From contig CACJLJ010000001.1 in assembly GCA_902594235.1 (NCBI GenBank), positions 186,001-250,000 of the forward strand: a stretch of 64,000 nt of DNA, read 5' to 3'. The position numbers were made by a program, and so were the translations under genes. The notes beneath the pieces are model-generated. The model searched no databases, was not told the origin of the DNA, and was given only the letters and a program-made list of their open reading frames with translations. Within the stretch, counting starts at the first letter, position 1, and each line of letters opens with the position of its first letter. Below are positions 1 to 10,202 of this stretch, in pieces. The DNA comes from an uncultured Pelagibacteraceae bacterium. GTDB lineage: Bacteria > Pseudomonadota > Alphaproteobacteria > Pelagibacterales > Pelagibacteraceae.

Positions 1-233
1 TGTCAGGTCTTATTTTTGTAAACAATGCAAATGAGTCCGAGGATTTAGGAACTGATTTTTATAATGAAAAATTAGAAAAAGTTAAAACTGTTCCATTTAA
101 GCATAATTATGGTTACTTATTTACAAGTGGTCCTAATACATGGCATGGAATGGAGAAAAAAAAAATTGTAATTGAAAGAAGATGTATTCAAGTAAACTAT
201 GTAACATTCCCAACAGATTGGAAAGTTGAATAG
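1..233 (+). CDS. C-terminal fragment of a probable 2OG-Fe(II) oxygenase
   Basis: An open frame enters from the left edge (first whole codon at 3) and stops at a TAG at 231-233, so only the last 76 residues are visible. The fragment contains TSGPNTWHGMEKK followed by an Arg-rich strand and VNYVTFPTDW. A His in a loop after a beta strand followed by a basic residue 10 or so positions later resembles the distal His and 2-oxoglutarate-binding basic residue of Fe(II)/2OG-dependent oxygenases. That family call rests on this short pattern alone. The gene starts outside the window, so its full length and substrate cannot be judged. Confidence 0.5.
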   Translation, partial: SGLIFVNNANESEDLGTDFYNEKLEKVKTVPFKHNYGYLFTSGPNTWHGMEKKKIVIERRCIQVNYVTFPTDWKVE

Positions 234-238
234 TCTAA

Positions 239-415
239 TTAAATTGATGTGAAATGTGCAAATAAACCTATTATAAGAAATATTCCAAAAGTAATACAAA
301 TACCAGTTATAGCTTTGATCTGATCATCGTCTTCGAGTTTCCAAGGTTTATAATTATTTTTTTCTTTATTTTTTTTTATTAGATTTTCAAAATATGTGTA
401 GATTTCTGAGCTCAT
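239..415 (-). CDS. Small single-pass membrane protein, 58 aa, unknown function
   Basis: A 58-residue frame runs on the minus strand from ATG at 415 to TAA at 239, ending 5 bases from the stop of the convergent upstream fragment. It has a charged N-terminal half (SSEIYTYFENLIKKNKEKNN, then KPWKLEDDDQ) and one clear transmembrane segment near residues 35-57 (ITGICITFGIFLIIGLFAHF). The charged head and C-terminal helix resemble the layout of short respiratory-complex accessory subunits, but no family is recognised. No clear Shine-Dalgarno is visible. It fills an otherwise empty gap, and its composition is protein-like with a sharp polar/hydrophobic division, so I treat it as a probable real small gene. 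Confidence 0.55.
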   Translation of the reverse strand: MSSEIYTYFENLIKKNKEKNNYKPWKLEDDDQIKAITGICITFGIFLIIGLFAHFTSI

Positions 416-501
416 AATTTTGAGAATTTAATATTATTTAAATGTTAATAACAATAAACCTGCTATTCAATTTGGGTTCAACTTAAAATTGAGTCAATCA
501 T

Positions 502-3500
502 TTAACTTATATCTTGGAGAGAATTTACCTCTAATTTTTTTGTTTTAAGTGATTTTATTGCTTCTAAGCATGCGTAAGCTGTAGACATATTTGTGCAGTA
601 AGGCACTTTATTTTTTAGAGTTGCTCTTCTAAGAGCTATTGCATCGTTTAGTCTATGCTCGCTATTTCCACCACCAGTATTTATTACAAGTGCAATTTTT
701 TTAGAGTCCAAAACATTAACTATATGAGGAGAACCACTACTAACTTTATTAATAATTTTACATTTCATCCCGTGTTTTCTTATATACTCTGCTGTTCCCT
801 TAGTGGCGCTAAGAGTAAAATTAAGTTTTATCAAATCCTTAGCTAAAATAATTCCTTCATCTTTATGAGAGTTTTTTAAAGATATAAAAGCAAGACCTTG
901 TTTTGGCAAAGAGTTTGCAGCTGCAATTTGACTTTTTGCAAATGCCATACCAAAATTTTTATCAAATCCCATAACTTCACCTGTCGATTTCATCTCTGGT
1001 CCTAAAATTAAGTCACTATTTGGAAATTTATTAAATGGGAATACTGCTTCTTTAACAGCATACATTCCTTTCGATTTATCTTTTAAATTAAATTTAGATA
1101 ACTTTTCACCAGCCATGACTCTTGAGGCTATTTTCGCGAGTGAAAGGCCTTTAGCTTTTGATACGAAAGGCACCGTTCTACTGGCTCTAGGATTTACCTC
1201 AATAACATAAATCACGTCTTTTTTGATTGCAAATTGAATATTCATAAAACCTTTTACTTTTAAAGCTAGGGCGAGTTTTTTAGTTTGATTTTCTATTTCT
1301 TTGACGAGGTATGGTTTAATAGAAATAGGTGGAAGACTACATGCCGAGTCTCCTGAATGAATTCCAGCTTCCTCAATATGTTGCATAATACCTGCAACAT
1401 GGACTTGTGTCCCGTCAGAAATAGCGTCAACGTCCACTTCCATTGCATGGTCAATAAATTTATCGATTAGAATTGGGTTTTTTTCTGCAGCTTTAAATGC
1501 TTCATTTACAAAATTTTTAAGTTGACCTTTTTCATAAACAATCTCCATTGCTCTTCCTCCTAAAACATATGAAGGTCTAACAATGAGAGGCAGACCAATT
1601 TTTTCTGAAATTTGAATTGCTTGTTTAAATGTTTTAGCAATTCCACTCTTAGCTTGTTTAAGTTTTAACTTATTTAATAAACCTCTAAATCTGTCTCTGT
1701 CCTCAGCCAAATCAATAGATGTATATTGAGTGCCTAATATTGGAAGTTTATTATCATGTAAAAACTTTGCAAGTTTAATTGGTGTTTGACCACCAAACTG
1801 AGCTATAACACCAACTAAATTTCCTTTTTCTTTTTCCTTTTTAATAATATTAAATACATATTCTTCTTTTAATGGTTCAAAATATAACCTGTCACTAGTG
1901 TCGTAATCTGTAGAAACAGTCTCGGGATTACAATTGATCATTATAGTTTCAAAACCCGCCTCTTTTAATGAAAAACTTGCCTGACAACAGCAATAATCAA
2001 ACTCTATTCCTTGACCAATTCTATTAGGTCCACCCCCAAGAATTATAATTTTTTTCTTATTAGTGGGTTCTGCCTCACACTCAGAATTTATCGAAAAACT
2101 TCTTTGATATGTTGAATACATATATGGTGTGAACGATCTAAATTCAGCAGCGCAAGTATCAACCTTTTTAAATACAGGTAATATTTTTAAAGATTGTCGT
2201 TTTTTTCTTACAACATCTTCAGAGATTTTAGTTAATTCTGATAGTTTTTTATCTGAAAAGCCAATAGATTTTATTCTATTAAATTCTTCAAAATTTTTTG
2301 GAAGCCCTTGTTTTGTAATTTGTATTTCACAATCTACAATTTGTTTTAATTGACTTAAAAACCATGGATCTATTTTTGATAACTTGAATATTTTATTTAA
2401 ACTGATTTTCTTTCTGATTGCCTCAGCAACTAATAAAATTTTATTTGGAACGTTTTCTTTTAATTTTTTTTTAATTTGAACTTTGTTTAGATTAAATATT
2501 CTATCTAATCCCGAAAACCCCGTCTCAAGAGACACTAAAGCTTTTTGAAGAGATTCTTTGAAATTTCTTCCTATAGCCATAGCTTCACCAACTGATTTCA
2601 TTGATGTACCAAGTATTGCTGGAGAAGTTGAAAATTTTTCAAAAGTGAATCTGGGAATTTTGGTTACAACATAATCTATACTTGGTTCAAATGAAGCTGG
2701 AGTAACTTTCGTAATTTCGTTTTTAAGCTCATCCAAGGTATAGCCAATAGCTAACTTTGCAGCTACTTTTGCAATAGGAAATCCAGTAGCTTTGGAAGCC
2801 AACGCTGAGGATCTAGATACACGAGGATTCATTTCAATTATAACCATACGACCATTCTTAGGATTGATAGCGAACTGAACGTTAGATCCACCTGTTTCAA
2901 CTCCAATCTTTCTTAAACATGCAATAGAAGCATTTCGCATTACTTGATATTCTTTATCGGTCAGTGTAAGTGCAGGGGCAACTGTAACTGAGTCGCCTGT
3001 GTGTATTCCCATAGGATCGATATTTTCAATTGAGCAAATAATTATACAATTATCTTTTTTATCCCTTACTACTTCCATCTCAAATTCCTTCCATCCTTCC
3101 AGGCATTCTTCAACCAAAACTTGGCCAACAGGCGACTCCTGTAATCCGTTTTTTAAAATTTTAAGATAATCTTTTTTTGTCTTTGCAATTCCACCTCCGA
3201 GTCCCCCTAGTGTGAACGCAGGTCTGATGATTGCAGGTAGGCCAATCTTTTTTAAAACCTTTTTAGCTTGATTGTTATTATTAACAATTTCAGACTTTGG
3301 TAAATCTAAACCAATATCAATCATATTTTTTCTAAATTTCTTTCTATCCTCTGCATTTGAAATAGCCTTGGAATTAGCTCCGATAAGCTCTATTTTATAT
3401 TTTTTTAAAATTCCTTTTTTTTCTGCTTCCATTGCTAGATTTAAAGCAGTTTGGCCACCCATTGTTGGTAGAATTGCGTCTGGTTTTTCTTTTTTAAGAA

Positions 3501-3729
3501 TTTTTTCTAAAACTTGAATTGTAATTGGTTCTATGTAAGTTTTGTCAGCAACATCAGGATCTGTCATAATTGTTGCTGGATTAGAATTAATTAAAATTAC
3601 TTTATAACCCTCGTCTTTAAGAGCTTTGCATGCCTGTGTACCAGAATAGTCAAACTCGCATGCTTGGCCAATTATGATTGGACCCGCTCCCACAACTAAT
3701 ATTTTTTTAAGATCTTTTCTTTTTGGCAT
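502..3729 (-). CDS. carB: Carbamoyl-phosphate synthase large subunit
   Basis: CarB makes carbamoyl phosphate from bicarbonate, two ATP and ammonia delivered by CarA, feeding pyrimidine and arginine synthesis in the cytoplasm. The 1075-residue length matches the family. The N-terminal half has [19 protein letters not shown] and the first ATP-grasp domain ([14 protein letters not shown] near residue 170); the second half repeats this as [17 protein letters not shown] and [15 protein letters not shown] near residue 720. The last 130 or so residues form the MGS-like allosteric domain ([28 protein letters not shown]). The ATG at 3729 lies 23 bases inside the end of carA, so the two are probably translated together from one message. 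Confidence 0.97.
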   Translation of the reverse strand: MPKRKDLKKILVVGAGPIIIGQACEFDYSGTQACKALKDEGYKVILINSNPATIMTDPDVADKTYIEPITIQVLEKILKKEKPDAILPTMGGQTALNLAMEAEKKGILKKYKIELIGANSKAISNAEDRKKFRKNMIDIGLDLPKSEIVNNNNQAKKVLKKIGLPAIIRPAFTLGGLGGGIAKTKKDYLKILKNGLQESPVGQVLVEECLEGWKEFEMEVVRDKKDNCIIICSIENIDPMGIHTGDSVTVAPALTLTDKEYQVMRNASIACLRKIGVETGGSNVQFAINPKNGRMVIIEMNPRVSRSSALASKATGFPIAKVAAKLAIGYTLDELKNEITKVTPASFEPSIDYVVTKIPRFTFEKFSTSPAILGTSMKSVGEAMAIGRNFKESLQKALVSLETGFSGLDRIFNLNKVQIKKKLKENVPNKILLVAEAIRKKISLNKIFKLSKIDPWFLSQLKQIVDCEIQITKQGLPKNFEEFNRIKSIGFSDKKLSELTKISEDVVRKKRQSLKILPVFKKVDTCAAEFRSFTPYMYSTYQRSFSINSECEAEPTNKKKIIILGGGPNRIGQGIEFDYCCCQASFSLKEAGFETIMINCNPETVSTDYDTSDRLYFEPLKEEYVFNIIKKEKEKGNLVGVIAQFGGQTPIKLAKFLHDNKLPILGTQYTSIDLAEDRDRFRGLLNKLKLKQAKSGIAKTFKQAIQISEKIGLPLIVRPSYVLGGRAMEIVYEKGQLKNFVNEAFKAAEKNPILIDKFIDHAMEVDVDAISDGTQVHVAGIMQHIEEAGIHSGDSACSLPPISIKPYLVKEIENQTKKLALALKVKGFMNIQFAIKKDVIYVIEVNPRASRTVPFVSKAKGLSLAKIASRVMAGEKLSKFNLKDKSKGMYAVKEAVFPFNKFPNSDLILGPEMKSTGEVMGFDKNFGMAFAKSQIAAANSLPKQGLAFISLKNSHKDEGIILAKDLIKLNFTLSATKGTAEYIRKHGMKCKIINKVSSGSPHIVNVLDSKKIALVINTGGGNSEHRLNDAIALRRATLKNKVPYCTNMSTAYACLEAIKSLKTKKLEVNSLQDIS

Positions 3730-4903
3730 TTTTTTTTATGTTATTAATAAATTGCTTAAATAAATAAACACTATCCTGGGGTCCAGGATTTGACTCAGGA
3801 TGATATTGGACTGAAAACACTGGCTTATCCTTTAATCTTATTCCCTCAATGCTATTATCAAATAAAGATTCATGGGTAACTTGAACATTTTTCGGCAAAG
3901 TTTCTTTAACTACTTCAAATCCATGATTTTGACTGGTTATTTCTACATTATCATGAATGAGATTTTTAACTGGATGATTTGCACCTCTATGACCTAATTT
4001 CATTTTTTTCGTTTTTCCACCTACTGCTAAAGCTAGAATTTGATGCCCTAAACAAATTCCAAATATTGGTAAGTTTCTTTTAATTAAGTTTTTAATTATC
4101 TTGATTGCATATTTTCCAGTAGCAGCAGGATCACCAGGGCCATTTGATAAAAATATACCATTCGGTTTAAGGCTTAATATCTGTTCAGCCGAAGTTTTGC
4201 AAGAAACCACTGTAACTTTGCAATTGAAATCAGAAAAGTATCTTAAAATATTTTTTTTAATTCCATAATCTATTGCAACAATATGATAAGAATTTTTTTT
4301 ATTTTTTAAAAAACCACTTTCTTTTTTCCAAGTTTTAAATCCTTTCCAAATATATTTTTTCGATGTCGTAACTTTTTCTGCTAAATCTAAGTTTTTTAAA
4401 CCGCTCCATTTTATTGTTGTATTAATTAATTTTTTTATATTAAATCGTCCTTTTTTTGAGTAACTAATAGTTCCTTTTGGAGCACCTTTGTCTCTGATAA
4501 AGTTTGTAAGATTCCTAGTGTCTAGACCAATAATTCCAACAATTTTATTTTCTTTAAGCCACGTGTCTAAATGTAAAAATGATCTATAATTTGAAGGGTC
4601 AGTTATTTCTGAATTAAAAATAACACCTCTAGTCCAAATTTTATCAGACTCATGGTCTTCTTTATTAGTTCCAACATTGCCTATGTGAGGAAAAGTGAAA
4701 TTGATAATTTGGCCTGCATACGATGGATCAGATATTATTTCTTGATATCCAGTTAAGGAGGTATTAAAACATATTTCTCCAGTTGCAGTCCCTTGATAAC
4801 CAATCCCAATGCCTTTGAAAATTTTCTTGTTTTCAAGAACTAAAATGCCTGTTTGAATTTGTGAAATTTTTTTTGAGTTAGTTTTTTTTGCTTTTTTGAT
4901 CAA
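3707..4903 (-). CDS. carA: Carbamoyl-phosphate synthase small (glutamine amidotransferase) subunit
   Basis: CarA hydrolyses glutamine and channels ammonia to CarB. The 398-residue protein has the N-terminal CPSase_sm domain ([20 protein letters not shown], residues 33-52) and a class I glutamine amidotransferase domain. The nucleophile motif is [12 protein letters not shown] (near residue 277), and the His/Glu of the triad lie in [13 protein letters not shown] near the C-terminus. It is the first gene of the carAB pair and is divergent from yqeY across 129 bases of very AT-rich DNA, where both promoters must lie. I see no recognisable attenuator or operator there. Confidence 0.97.
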   Translation of the reverse strand: MIKKAKKTNSKKISQIQTGILVLENKKIFKGIGIGYQGTATGEICFNTSLTGYQEIISDPSYAGQIINFTFPHIGNVGTNKEDHESDKIWTRGVIFNSEITDPSNYRSFLHLDTWLKENKIVGIIGLDTRNLTNFIRDKGAPKGTISYSKKGRFNIKKLINTTIKWSGLKNLDLAEKVTTSKKYIWKGFKTWKKESGFLKNKKNSYHIVAIDYGIKKNILRYFSDFNCKVTVVSCKTSAEQILSLKPNGIFLSNGPGDPAATGKYAIKIIKNLIKRNLPIFGICLGHQILALAVGGKTKKMKLGHRGANHPVKNLIHDNVEITSQNHGFEVVKETLPKNVQVTHESLFDNSIEGIRLKDKPVFSVQYHPESNPGPQDSVYLFKQFINNIKKNAKKKRS

Positions 4904-5032
4904 TTACAACTCATAAGTTAAAGGTTAATACAATAATTGGTTTATTATCGCAACAGAGATCTATTATAAAATTGTAAAAAAACAATTTTTCTTTTGAAGA
5001 ATTTTTTGTTTAAAGTAGATTAAAAAAAAGTA

Positions 5033-5494
5033 ATGTCTTTAAAAGAAACAATTGAAACTGAATATAAAAATGCTTTAAAATCAAAAGATAAAGGCAAAAT
5101 CTCAACTTATAGGTTAATTTTATCCTCTATAAAGGATTTGGATATTTCTAATAGATCTGGACCGAATAAAAAAGAGACAGATGATAATGATATAAAAAAA
5201 TTATTTAAAAAAATGGCTAAACAAAGAGCCGAATCAATAGATATTTACAAAAAGAATAATCGTTCTGATCTTTTAGAAATTGAGCAGAATGAATTCAATA
5301 TTATTACTAGTTTTTTACCTAAACAACTTGGAGATGAGGATACAAAAAAAATTTGTGAAGAGATCATTTCCAATTTAGGAGCCAGTTCTATGAAAGATAT
5401 GGGTAAAGTTATGGGTGAATTAAAAAAAAAATATGCAGATGAAATAGATTTTGCGAAAGCTGGAGTATTGTTAAAACAATTATTAAACAAGTAA
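5033..5494 (+). CDS. yqeY: GatB/YqeY-domain protein
   Basis: A 153-residue protein of the YqeY family, related to the tail domain of the GatB amidotransferase subunit, which contacts tRNA. The typical features are MSLKETIETEYKNALKSKDK at the start, TYRLILSSIKDLDI, a middle region with EIEQNEFNIITSFLPKQL, and the end DMGKVMGELKKKYADEID. The family commonly sits just upstream of dnaG-rpoD in Alphaproteobacteria, as here. Its last base overlaps the first base of dnaG (TAATG), so the two are likely co-translated. The exact molecular role of free-standing YqeY proteins is not settled. Confidence 0.93.
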   Translation: MSLKETIETEYKNALKSKDKGKISTYRLILSSIKDLDISNRSGPNKKETDDNDIKKLFKKMAKQRAESIDIYKKNNRSDLLEIEQNEFNIITSFLPKQLGDEDTKKICEEIISNLGASSMKDMGKVMGELKKKYADEIDFAKAGVLLKQLLNK

Positions 5495-7269
5495 TGAAAT
5501 ATCCAAAAGAATATTTAGATGAGATTAAAAATAGATTAAAAGTTTCAACAGTTGTTTCAAAAGTTGTAAGTTTAAAAAAAAGAGGAAAAGAATATGTGGG
5601 TCTCTCACCATTTAAGAATGAAAAAACACCCTCATTTACTGTTAATGATGAAAAAGAATTTTACCATTGTTTTGCAACTTCTGAACATGGAAATATTTTT
5701 GATTTTGTAATGAGAACCCAAAACTTGAGATTTGGAGAAGCTGTAAAACTGCTTGCAAATCTTGCTGGTATGCAGCCATATATTTTTTCCAAACAAGATG
5801 AGGAAAGAGAGAAAAAATGGAAAATTTATTCCTCAATTTTTAATATTTATGTAGATTTTTATCACAATGAATTAATTAAAAATGAAAAATATTTTTTTGT
5901 TAGAGATTATTTAAAAGATAGATCACTTGATAAAGATTTAGTAAAAAAATTTAAAATTGGATATATTGAAAAAAATCCAAATTTTTTCGAAAAATTAAAA
6001 AAAGACTTTAAAATTGAGGATTTGTTAGAAACTGGATTATTTTATCTAGATGAGAAAAAGAAAATTTATGTTGAAAGATTTAAAGGGCGTTTAATTTTTC
6101 CAATAAATAATATTTCCGGTCAACCAATTGCATTAGGAGGAAGAATAATTGAAAAAAGTGATTTTCTTGCAAAATATATTAATTCTCCTGAAACTCTTTT
6201 TTTTAAAAAAGGATCAAATTTATATAATTTAGACTCAGCTAGGAAGTTATCTAATAAGTTAGATGATGTTTTTTTAGTAGAGGGGTATATGGATGTAATT
6301 GGGTTAAATAAAAATAAAATTGAAAATGCTGTAGCTAATTTGGGAACATCTCTGACAGATAAGCAAATATTTTCTTTAAATCAGTTTTATAATAATATCG
6401 TTATATGTTTTGATGGCGATGAAAGTGGGTATAAGGCTGCTTTAAGAGCTGCAGAAAATTCTTTAAAAGATTTAAAACCTGAAAAGCAAATTTTATTTTT
6501 ATTTTTACCAGATAAAGAGGATCCAGATAGTTTTGTGAATAAAAATGGAAAAGATTATTTTATTGATTTTTCAAATAAGAATAAGATATCCATACATAAA
6601 TTCATATTTAATCACTATAACAAAGAGGCTGAAAATAATCCATCCTCTATGGCAATCTTTGAAAAAAAATTAAGATCTTTAGCTAATTCAATAAAGGATA
6701 GCTACATTAAAAAATATGTTTTAGAATATTTTTTAGAAAAAATTTCTGAATTAACTCCACATACAAATCATAATAAAAAAAATTATTATTATAAAAATAC
6801 GAAATCATTAGAAACAACAAAAAAACATTTTAATGAAAGTAAATTTTTGAGTGGTGTAGAGTTAAAAGAATTTTCATTGATTTATTTAATTTTAAATAAT
6901 CTAGATTTAATTAAAGAAAATATTCATTTAATTGAAAACATAAAACTATTTACTGAAGTTAATAAACAAATTTTCGAAAAGATTATCCTAAATTTAAAAA
7001 CTAGTGAAAAGCTTTCAATAAAAAATTTAGATATTGATGATCAATTAATTGATAAAATAATCAAATTTGCTCCAATCAAACACATTTTGAAGAACAAATC
7101 TAACAGTGACTATCAGATATTAGAATTATTAGATGATGTAAGAAGGGATTTAAACAATTATGATTTAGAGTTAAGAATTCAAGAGTTAGAATCACGATTT
7201 TCAAAAGATTTGAGCGAGACCACATTTAATGAGCTAAAAGAGCTCAAAAAAAAGCAAAATATCAATTAA
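5494..7269 (+). CDS. dnaG: DNA primase with a degenerate zinc-binding domain
   Basis: Primase makes the RNA primers for replication. The 591-residue protein has the N-terminal CHC2-type domain (GLSPFKNEKTPSFTVNDEK, residues about 33-51), the TOPRIM core (VFLVEGYMDVIGL near residue 258, FDGDESGYKAA near 304) and a DnaB-interacting helical C-terminus. In the usual zinc site the ligands come from CPFH and HCFGC; here these read SPFK and HCFAT, so three of the four normal ligands appear replaced while the fold sequence around them is kept. I recall similar Ser/Lys substitutions in some other alphaproteobacterial primases, but this needs an alignment. The gene is followed after 68 bases by rpoD. 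Confidence 0.97.
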   Translation: MKYPKEYLDEIKNRLKVSTVVSKVVSLKKRGKEYVGLSPFKNEKTPSFTVNDEKEFYHCFATSEHGNIFDFVMRTQNLRFGEAVKLLANLAGMQPYIFSKQDEEREKKWKIYSSIFNIYVDFYHNELIKNEKYFFVRDYLKDRSLDKDLVKKFKIGYIEKNPNFFEKLKKDFKIEDLLETGLFYLDEKKKIYVERFKGRLIFPINNISGQPIALGGRIIEKSDFLAKYINSPETLFFKKGSNLYNLDSARKLSNKLDDVFLVEGYMDVIGLNKNKIENAVANLGTSLTDKQIFSLNQFYNNIVICFDGDESGYKAALRAAENSLKDLKPEKQILFLFLPDKEDPDSFVNKNGKDYFIDFSNKNKISIHKFIFNHYNKEAENNPSSMAIFEKKLRSLANSIKDSYIKKYVLEYFLEKISELTPHTNHNKKNYYYKNTKSLETTKKHFNESKFLSGVELKEFSLIYLILNNLDLIKENIHLIENIKLFTEVNKQIFEKIILNLKTSEKLSIKNLDIDDQLIDKIIKFAPIKHILKNKSNSDYQILELLDDVRRDLNNYDLELRIQELESRFSKDLSETTFNELKELKKKQNIN

Positions 7270-7337
7270 TTATTGCAAATTATTAATGGATTTTTGTTAA
7301 TTTAACATTATATAAGACTTTCCAAAAATTTATAGCA

Positions 7338-9164
7338 GTGGAAAAAATTATAACAAAATCTTTCGCAAGGTTAATGGGTAGAGGTACTCATAGAGGATTT
7401 ATAACTTACGAAGAATTAAGCAAATCCTTGGGTAAGAGAAATCTATCAAGTGAAAATCTTGCTCAAGCATTTATTCATATCTTAAATGATAAAGTATCAC
7501 TTGTAGAAAAGAAGTCCGATTTTAAAGTTTTAAGAAAAAAAGAAGGTTCTTCAAAAGACGAAGGCAAAACAATTGAAAAAAGTGATGATCCTATAAGAAT
7601 GTATCTTAGAGAAATGGGCGGTGTAGAACTTCTGTCTCGAGAAGGAGAAATTGCGATTGCTAAAAGGATTGAGGCAGGTAAAGATGTAATGCTTATAGCT
7701 TTATCGCAAAGTCCAATTACAGCACAACAATTTTTCGATTGGAATGAAAAACTTCAAAAAGATGAAATTTTAGTTAGGGAGATAATTGATATTGATACTA
7801 ATTACATGGAAGACGAGTCCACCGGACCAAGTGCAAAACAAAAAAATTCAGGAGAAACTGATAAAGATGAGACTTCAAATGATGAAAATGAGGATGATTT
7901 CAATCCAACACTTGCCGCGATGGAGACTGAAATTAAACCTAAAGTTCTAAAAACTGTTAATAATTTAACTAAAGAATACAATAAATTAATTCGTTATCAG
8001 AAAGAAAAACTAGATTGTGTCTTAAGTTCTAAATCTTTTTCTCCAGCTAAAGAAAAAAGTTATGAAAAAATTGTAAATGATATCTTAGAAAACATTAAAT
8101 CTTTACAGTTGTCACCCTCAGTCTTGGAGGATTTAGTTCAAAAACACTATGTTGAAAGTAAAAAAATCTTATCATTAGAAGGAAATCTTCTTAGATTAGC
8201 AATGGACAATAAAATTTCTAGAGATGAATTTATAAAATTTTATGTTGGTAATGAAATTAATCCTAATTTTAAAAAATTTTTAGATACAAATTCGTTATGG
8301 AAAAGCTTTTTTATAAAAAATAAAGTTGCTTTTAAGGATATAAGAGACAGGCTTATTGAGATTAGTCAAAAATTAGGAATGTCTGTCACAGATTTTAAAA
8401 AATTAGTCAGTAGAATTCAAAAAGGTGAAAAGGAATCAAGAATTGCTAAAAAAGAGATGGTTGAGGCTAATTTAAGATTAGTTATATCAATTGCAAAAAA
8501 ATATACTAATAGAGGTCTACAGTTTTTAGATTTAATCCAAGAGGGAAATATTGGATTAATGAAGGCAGTTGATAAATTTGAATATCGAAGAGGTTATAAA
8601 TTTTCTACTTATGCGACTTGGTGGATTAGACAAGCAATAACAAGATCAATCGCTGATCAAGCAAGAACTATTAGAATACCTGTTCATATGATAGAGACAA
8701 TAAATAAAATTGTAAGAACACAAAGATTAATATTGAGTGAATTTGGAAGAGAGGCAACACCAGAAGAATTAGCAAAAAAACTTAGAATGCCACTTGATAA
8801 AGTAAGAAAAGTTTTAAAAATTTCTAAAGAACCTGTATCGCTTGAAAAACCAGTTGGTGATGAAGAAGATAGTAGTTTAGGTGATTTTATAGAAGATACA
8901 AAAGCACTAGCTCCCCTTGAGCAAGCCATTAAATCAAATTTAGGAGAGGCTACAACAAAAATTTTATCTACATTAACTCCTCGAGAGGAAAGAGTTTTAA
9001 GAATGCGATTTGGGGTTGGGATGAATACTGATCATACTTTAGAAGAAGTTGGTCTCCAATTTTCTGTTACAAGAGAGCGAATAAGACAGATTGAAGCAAA
9101 GGCATTAAGAAAATTGAAACACCCAAGTAGATCAAAGCAACTTAAAAGTTTTTTAGAAAGTTAA
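7338..9164 (+). CDS. rpoD: Housekeeping RNA polymerase sigma factor (sigma-70)
   Basis: The 608-residue primary sigma factor. It shows region 1.2 ([20 protein letters not shown] near residue 83), a long acidic non-conserved region (about residues 150-350), and region 2 with [20 protein letters not shown] and [20 protein letters not shown] for core binding and -10 recognition. Region 3 follows, and region 4 has [14 protein letters not shown] with the helix-turn-helix [20 protein letters not shown] for -35 recognition. The start chosen is GTG at 7338, which gives the expected alphaproteobacterial N-terminus; no ATG lies just upstream in frame. A tRNA gene follows only 14 bases after the stop. 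Confidence 0.97.
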   Translation: MEKIITKSFARLMGRGTHRGFITYEELSKSLGKRNLSSENLAQAFIHILNDKVSLVEKKSDFKVLRKKEGSSKDEGKTIEKSDDPIRMYLREMGGVELLSREGEIAIAKRIEAGKDVMLIALSQSPITAQQFFDWNEKLQKDEILVREIIDIDTNYMEDESTGPSAKQKNSGETDKDETSNDENEDDFNPTLAAMETEIKPKVLKTVNNLTKEYNKLIRYQKEKLDCVLSSKSFSPAKEKSYEKIVNDILENIKSLQLSPSVLEDLVQKHYVESKKILSLEGNLLRLAMDNKISRDEFIKFYVGNEINPNFKKFLDTNSLWKSFFIKNKVAFKDIRDRLIEISQKLGMSVTDFKKLVSRIQKGEKESRIAKKEMVEANLRLVISIAKKYTNRGLQFLDLIQEGNIGLMKAVDKFEYRRGYKFSTYATWWIRQAITRSIADQARTIRIPVHMIETINKIVRTQRLILSEFGREATPEELAKKLRMPLDKVRKVLKISKEPVSLEKPVGDEEDSSLGDFIEDTKALAPLEQAIKSNLGEATTKILSTLTPREERVLRMRFGVGMNTDHTLEEVGLQFSVTRERIRQIEAKALRKLKHPSRSKQLKSFLES

Positions 9165-9178
9165 AATAATTATAATCA

Positions 9179-9253
9179 GGGCCGTTAGCTCAATAGTAGA
9201 GTACTGCATTGACATTGCAGGGGTAGTTGGAGCGTAACCAACACGGCCCACCA
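9179..9253 (+). tRNA. tRNA-Val (GAC) with non-consensus D and T loops
   Basis: A complete cloverleaf can be folded: a perfect 7-bp acceptor stem (GGGCCGT with ACGGCCC), a 4-bp D stem, a perfect 5-bp anticodon stem (CTGCA/TGCAG) with loop TTGACAT (anticodon GAC), a perfect 5-bp T stem (GTTGG/CCAAC) and an encoded CCA at 9251-9253. The loops are odd: the T loop reads AGCGTAA instead of TTCRANT, and the D loop AATAGTA lacks the paired guanosines that normally contact the T loop. The stems are intact, so decay alone is a poor explanation. It lies 14 bases after rpoD and is probably co-transcribed with it. Confidence 0.8.
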
Positions 9254-9297
9254 TTTTTTATTCACTACATTTTCTTTTTTTTAATTTATAAAGTTGT

Positions 9298-10194
9298 ATG
9301 AACATAAAAGATTTAAAAGTTGTTTTTGCTGGATGTGCTAGGGACTGCGAGCCTCATATTCATCAAACTATAAAAAATTTAAATTTATATTCATCTCTTT
9401 TTTCAGAAACCTATAAAATTATAATTGAAAATGGATCAAAAGATAAAACTAAAGAAATTTTAAAACAAAATGAAGATAAAAATAATTTTTTTTTATTTAA
9501 AGAGGAATTTACCTCACTTCGATACAGAGGTGAAAGGTTAGAAAGAGCTAGGAATTTAATTATTGAAACTATAAGAAAAAACTCAACGTTAAAAAATTGC
9601 GATTTATTTGTAATGGTGGATTTAGATGATACTGGAACTTTCAGAATAAGTGATAATGATATCATAAACTCCATAAAATTTCTGTATTCTGAAGAAAGTA
9701 TCGCCGCAGTTTTTGCAAATCAGTTAGGAACTTATTATGATATGTGGACACTAAGAGACAGTAAATATTGTAAAAAAGATTTTTGGGTAGAGATATTACA
9801 AAATTTAATGAAGAATAAAAATTTTTCAGAAGATATATCAAAAAATAATATATTAAATGTTAAGAAAGAAATTGAGCAGCATAAAACATTTTCTTTTGAA
9901 AAAAATCACCCCCCAATTCCTGTTGACTCAGCATTTGGTGGTTTTGGAATTTATAAAATGAAACATGTTTTGAATAATAAAAAAAGATATAAAGGAGAAC
10001 AAATTATTGATTTGATCAGTAAAGATAAAAAACAAGTTAGAGTAAAATATCAACAGTGTGAGCACGTAAACTTTAATCTTGGACTTATAGAGCAAAATTT
10101 AAAACTTTTTATTTTACCAAATTTGATAAATAGAAATTTTTTAAAATTGAATTTTGATCCTCTTATCTCATTGAAATTGATAAAAAAGGATTAA
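9298..10194 (+). CDS. Glycosyltransferase-like protein, accessory region
   Basis: A 298-residue protein that opens with VVFAGCARDCEPHI and a strand/turn IIIENGSKDKTKEIL typical of GT-A nucleotide-sugar enzymes. The acidic VMVDLDDTG near residue 108 is in the place of the metal-binding DxD motif. A later block, LGTYYDMWTLRDSKYC (near residue 142), resembles the signature of mannosyltransferase-like proteins of the CAP59 type, but I hold that only loosely. It begins 44 bases after tRNA-Val and is followed by a GT4 enzyme 8 bases on. It probably helps build a surface glycan; the substrate is unknown. Confidence 0.7.
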   Translation: MNIKDLKVVFAGCARDCEPHIHQTIKNLNLYSSLFSETYKIIIENGSKDKTKEILKQNEDKNNFFLFKEEFTSLRYRGERLERARNLIIETIRKNSTLKNCDLFVMVDLDDTGTFRISDNDIINSIKFLYSEESIAAVFANQLGTYYDMWTLRDSKYCKKDFWVEILQNLMKNKNFSEDISKNNILNVKKEIEQHKTFSFEKNHPPIPVDSAFGGFGIYKMKHVLNNKKRYKGEQIIDLISKDKKQVRVKYQQCEHVNFNLGLIEQNLKLFILPNLINRNFLKLNFDPLISLKLIKKD

Positions 10195-10202
10195 TTAATA
10201 TA

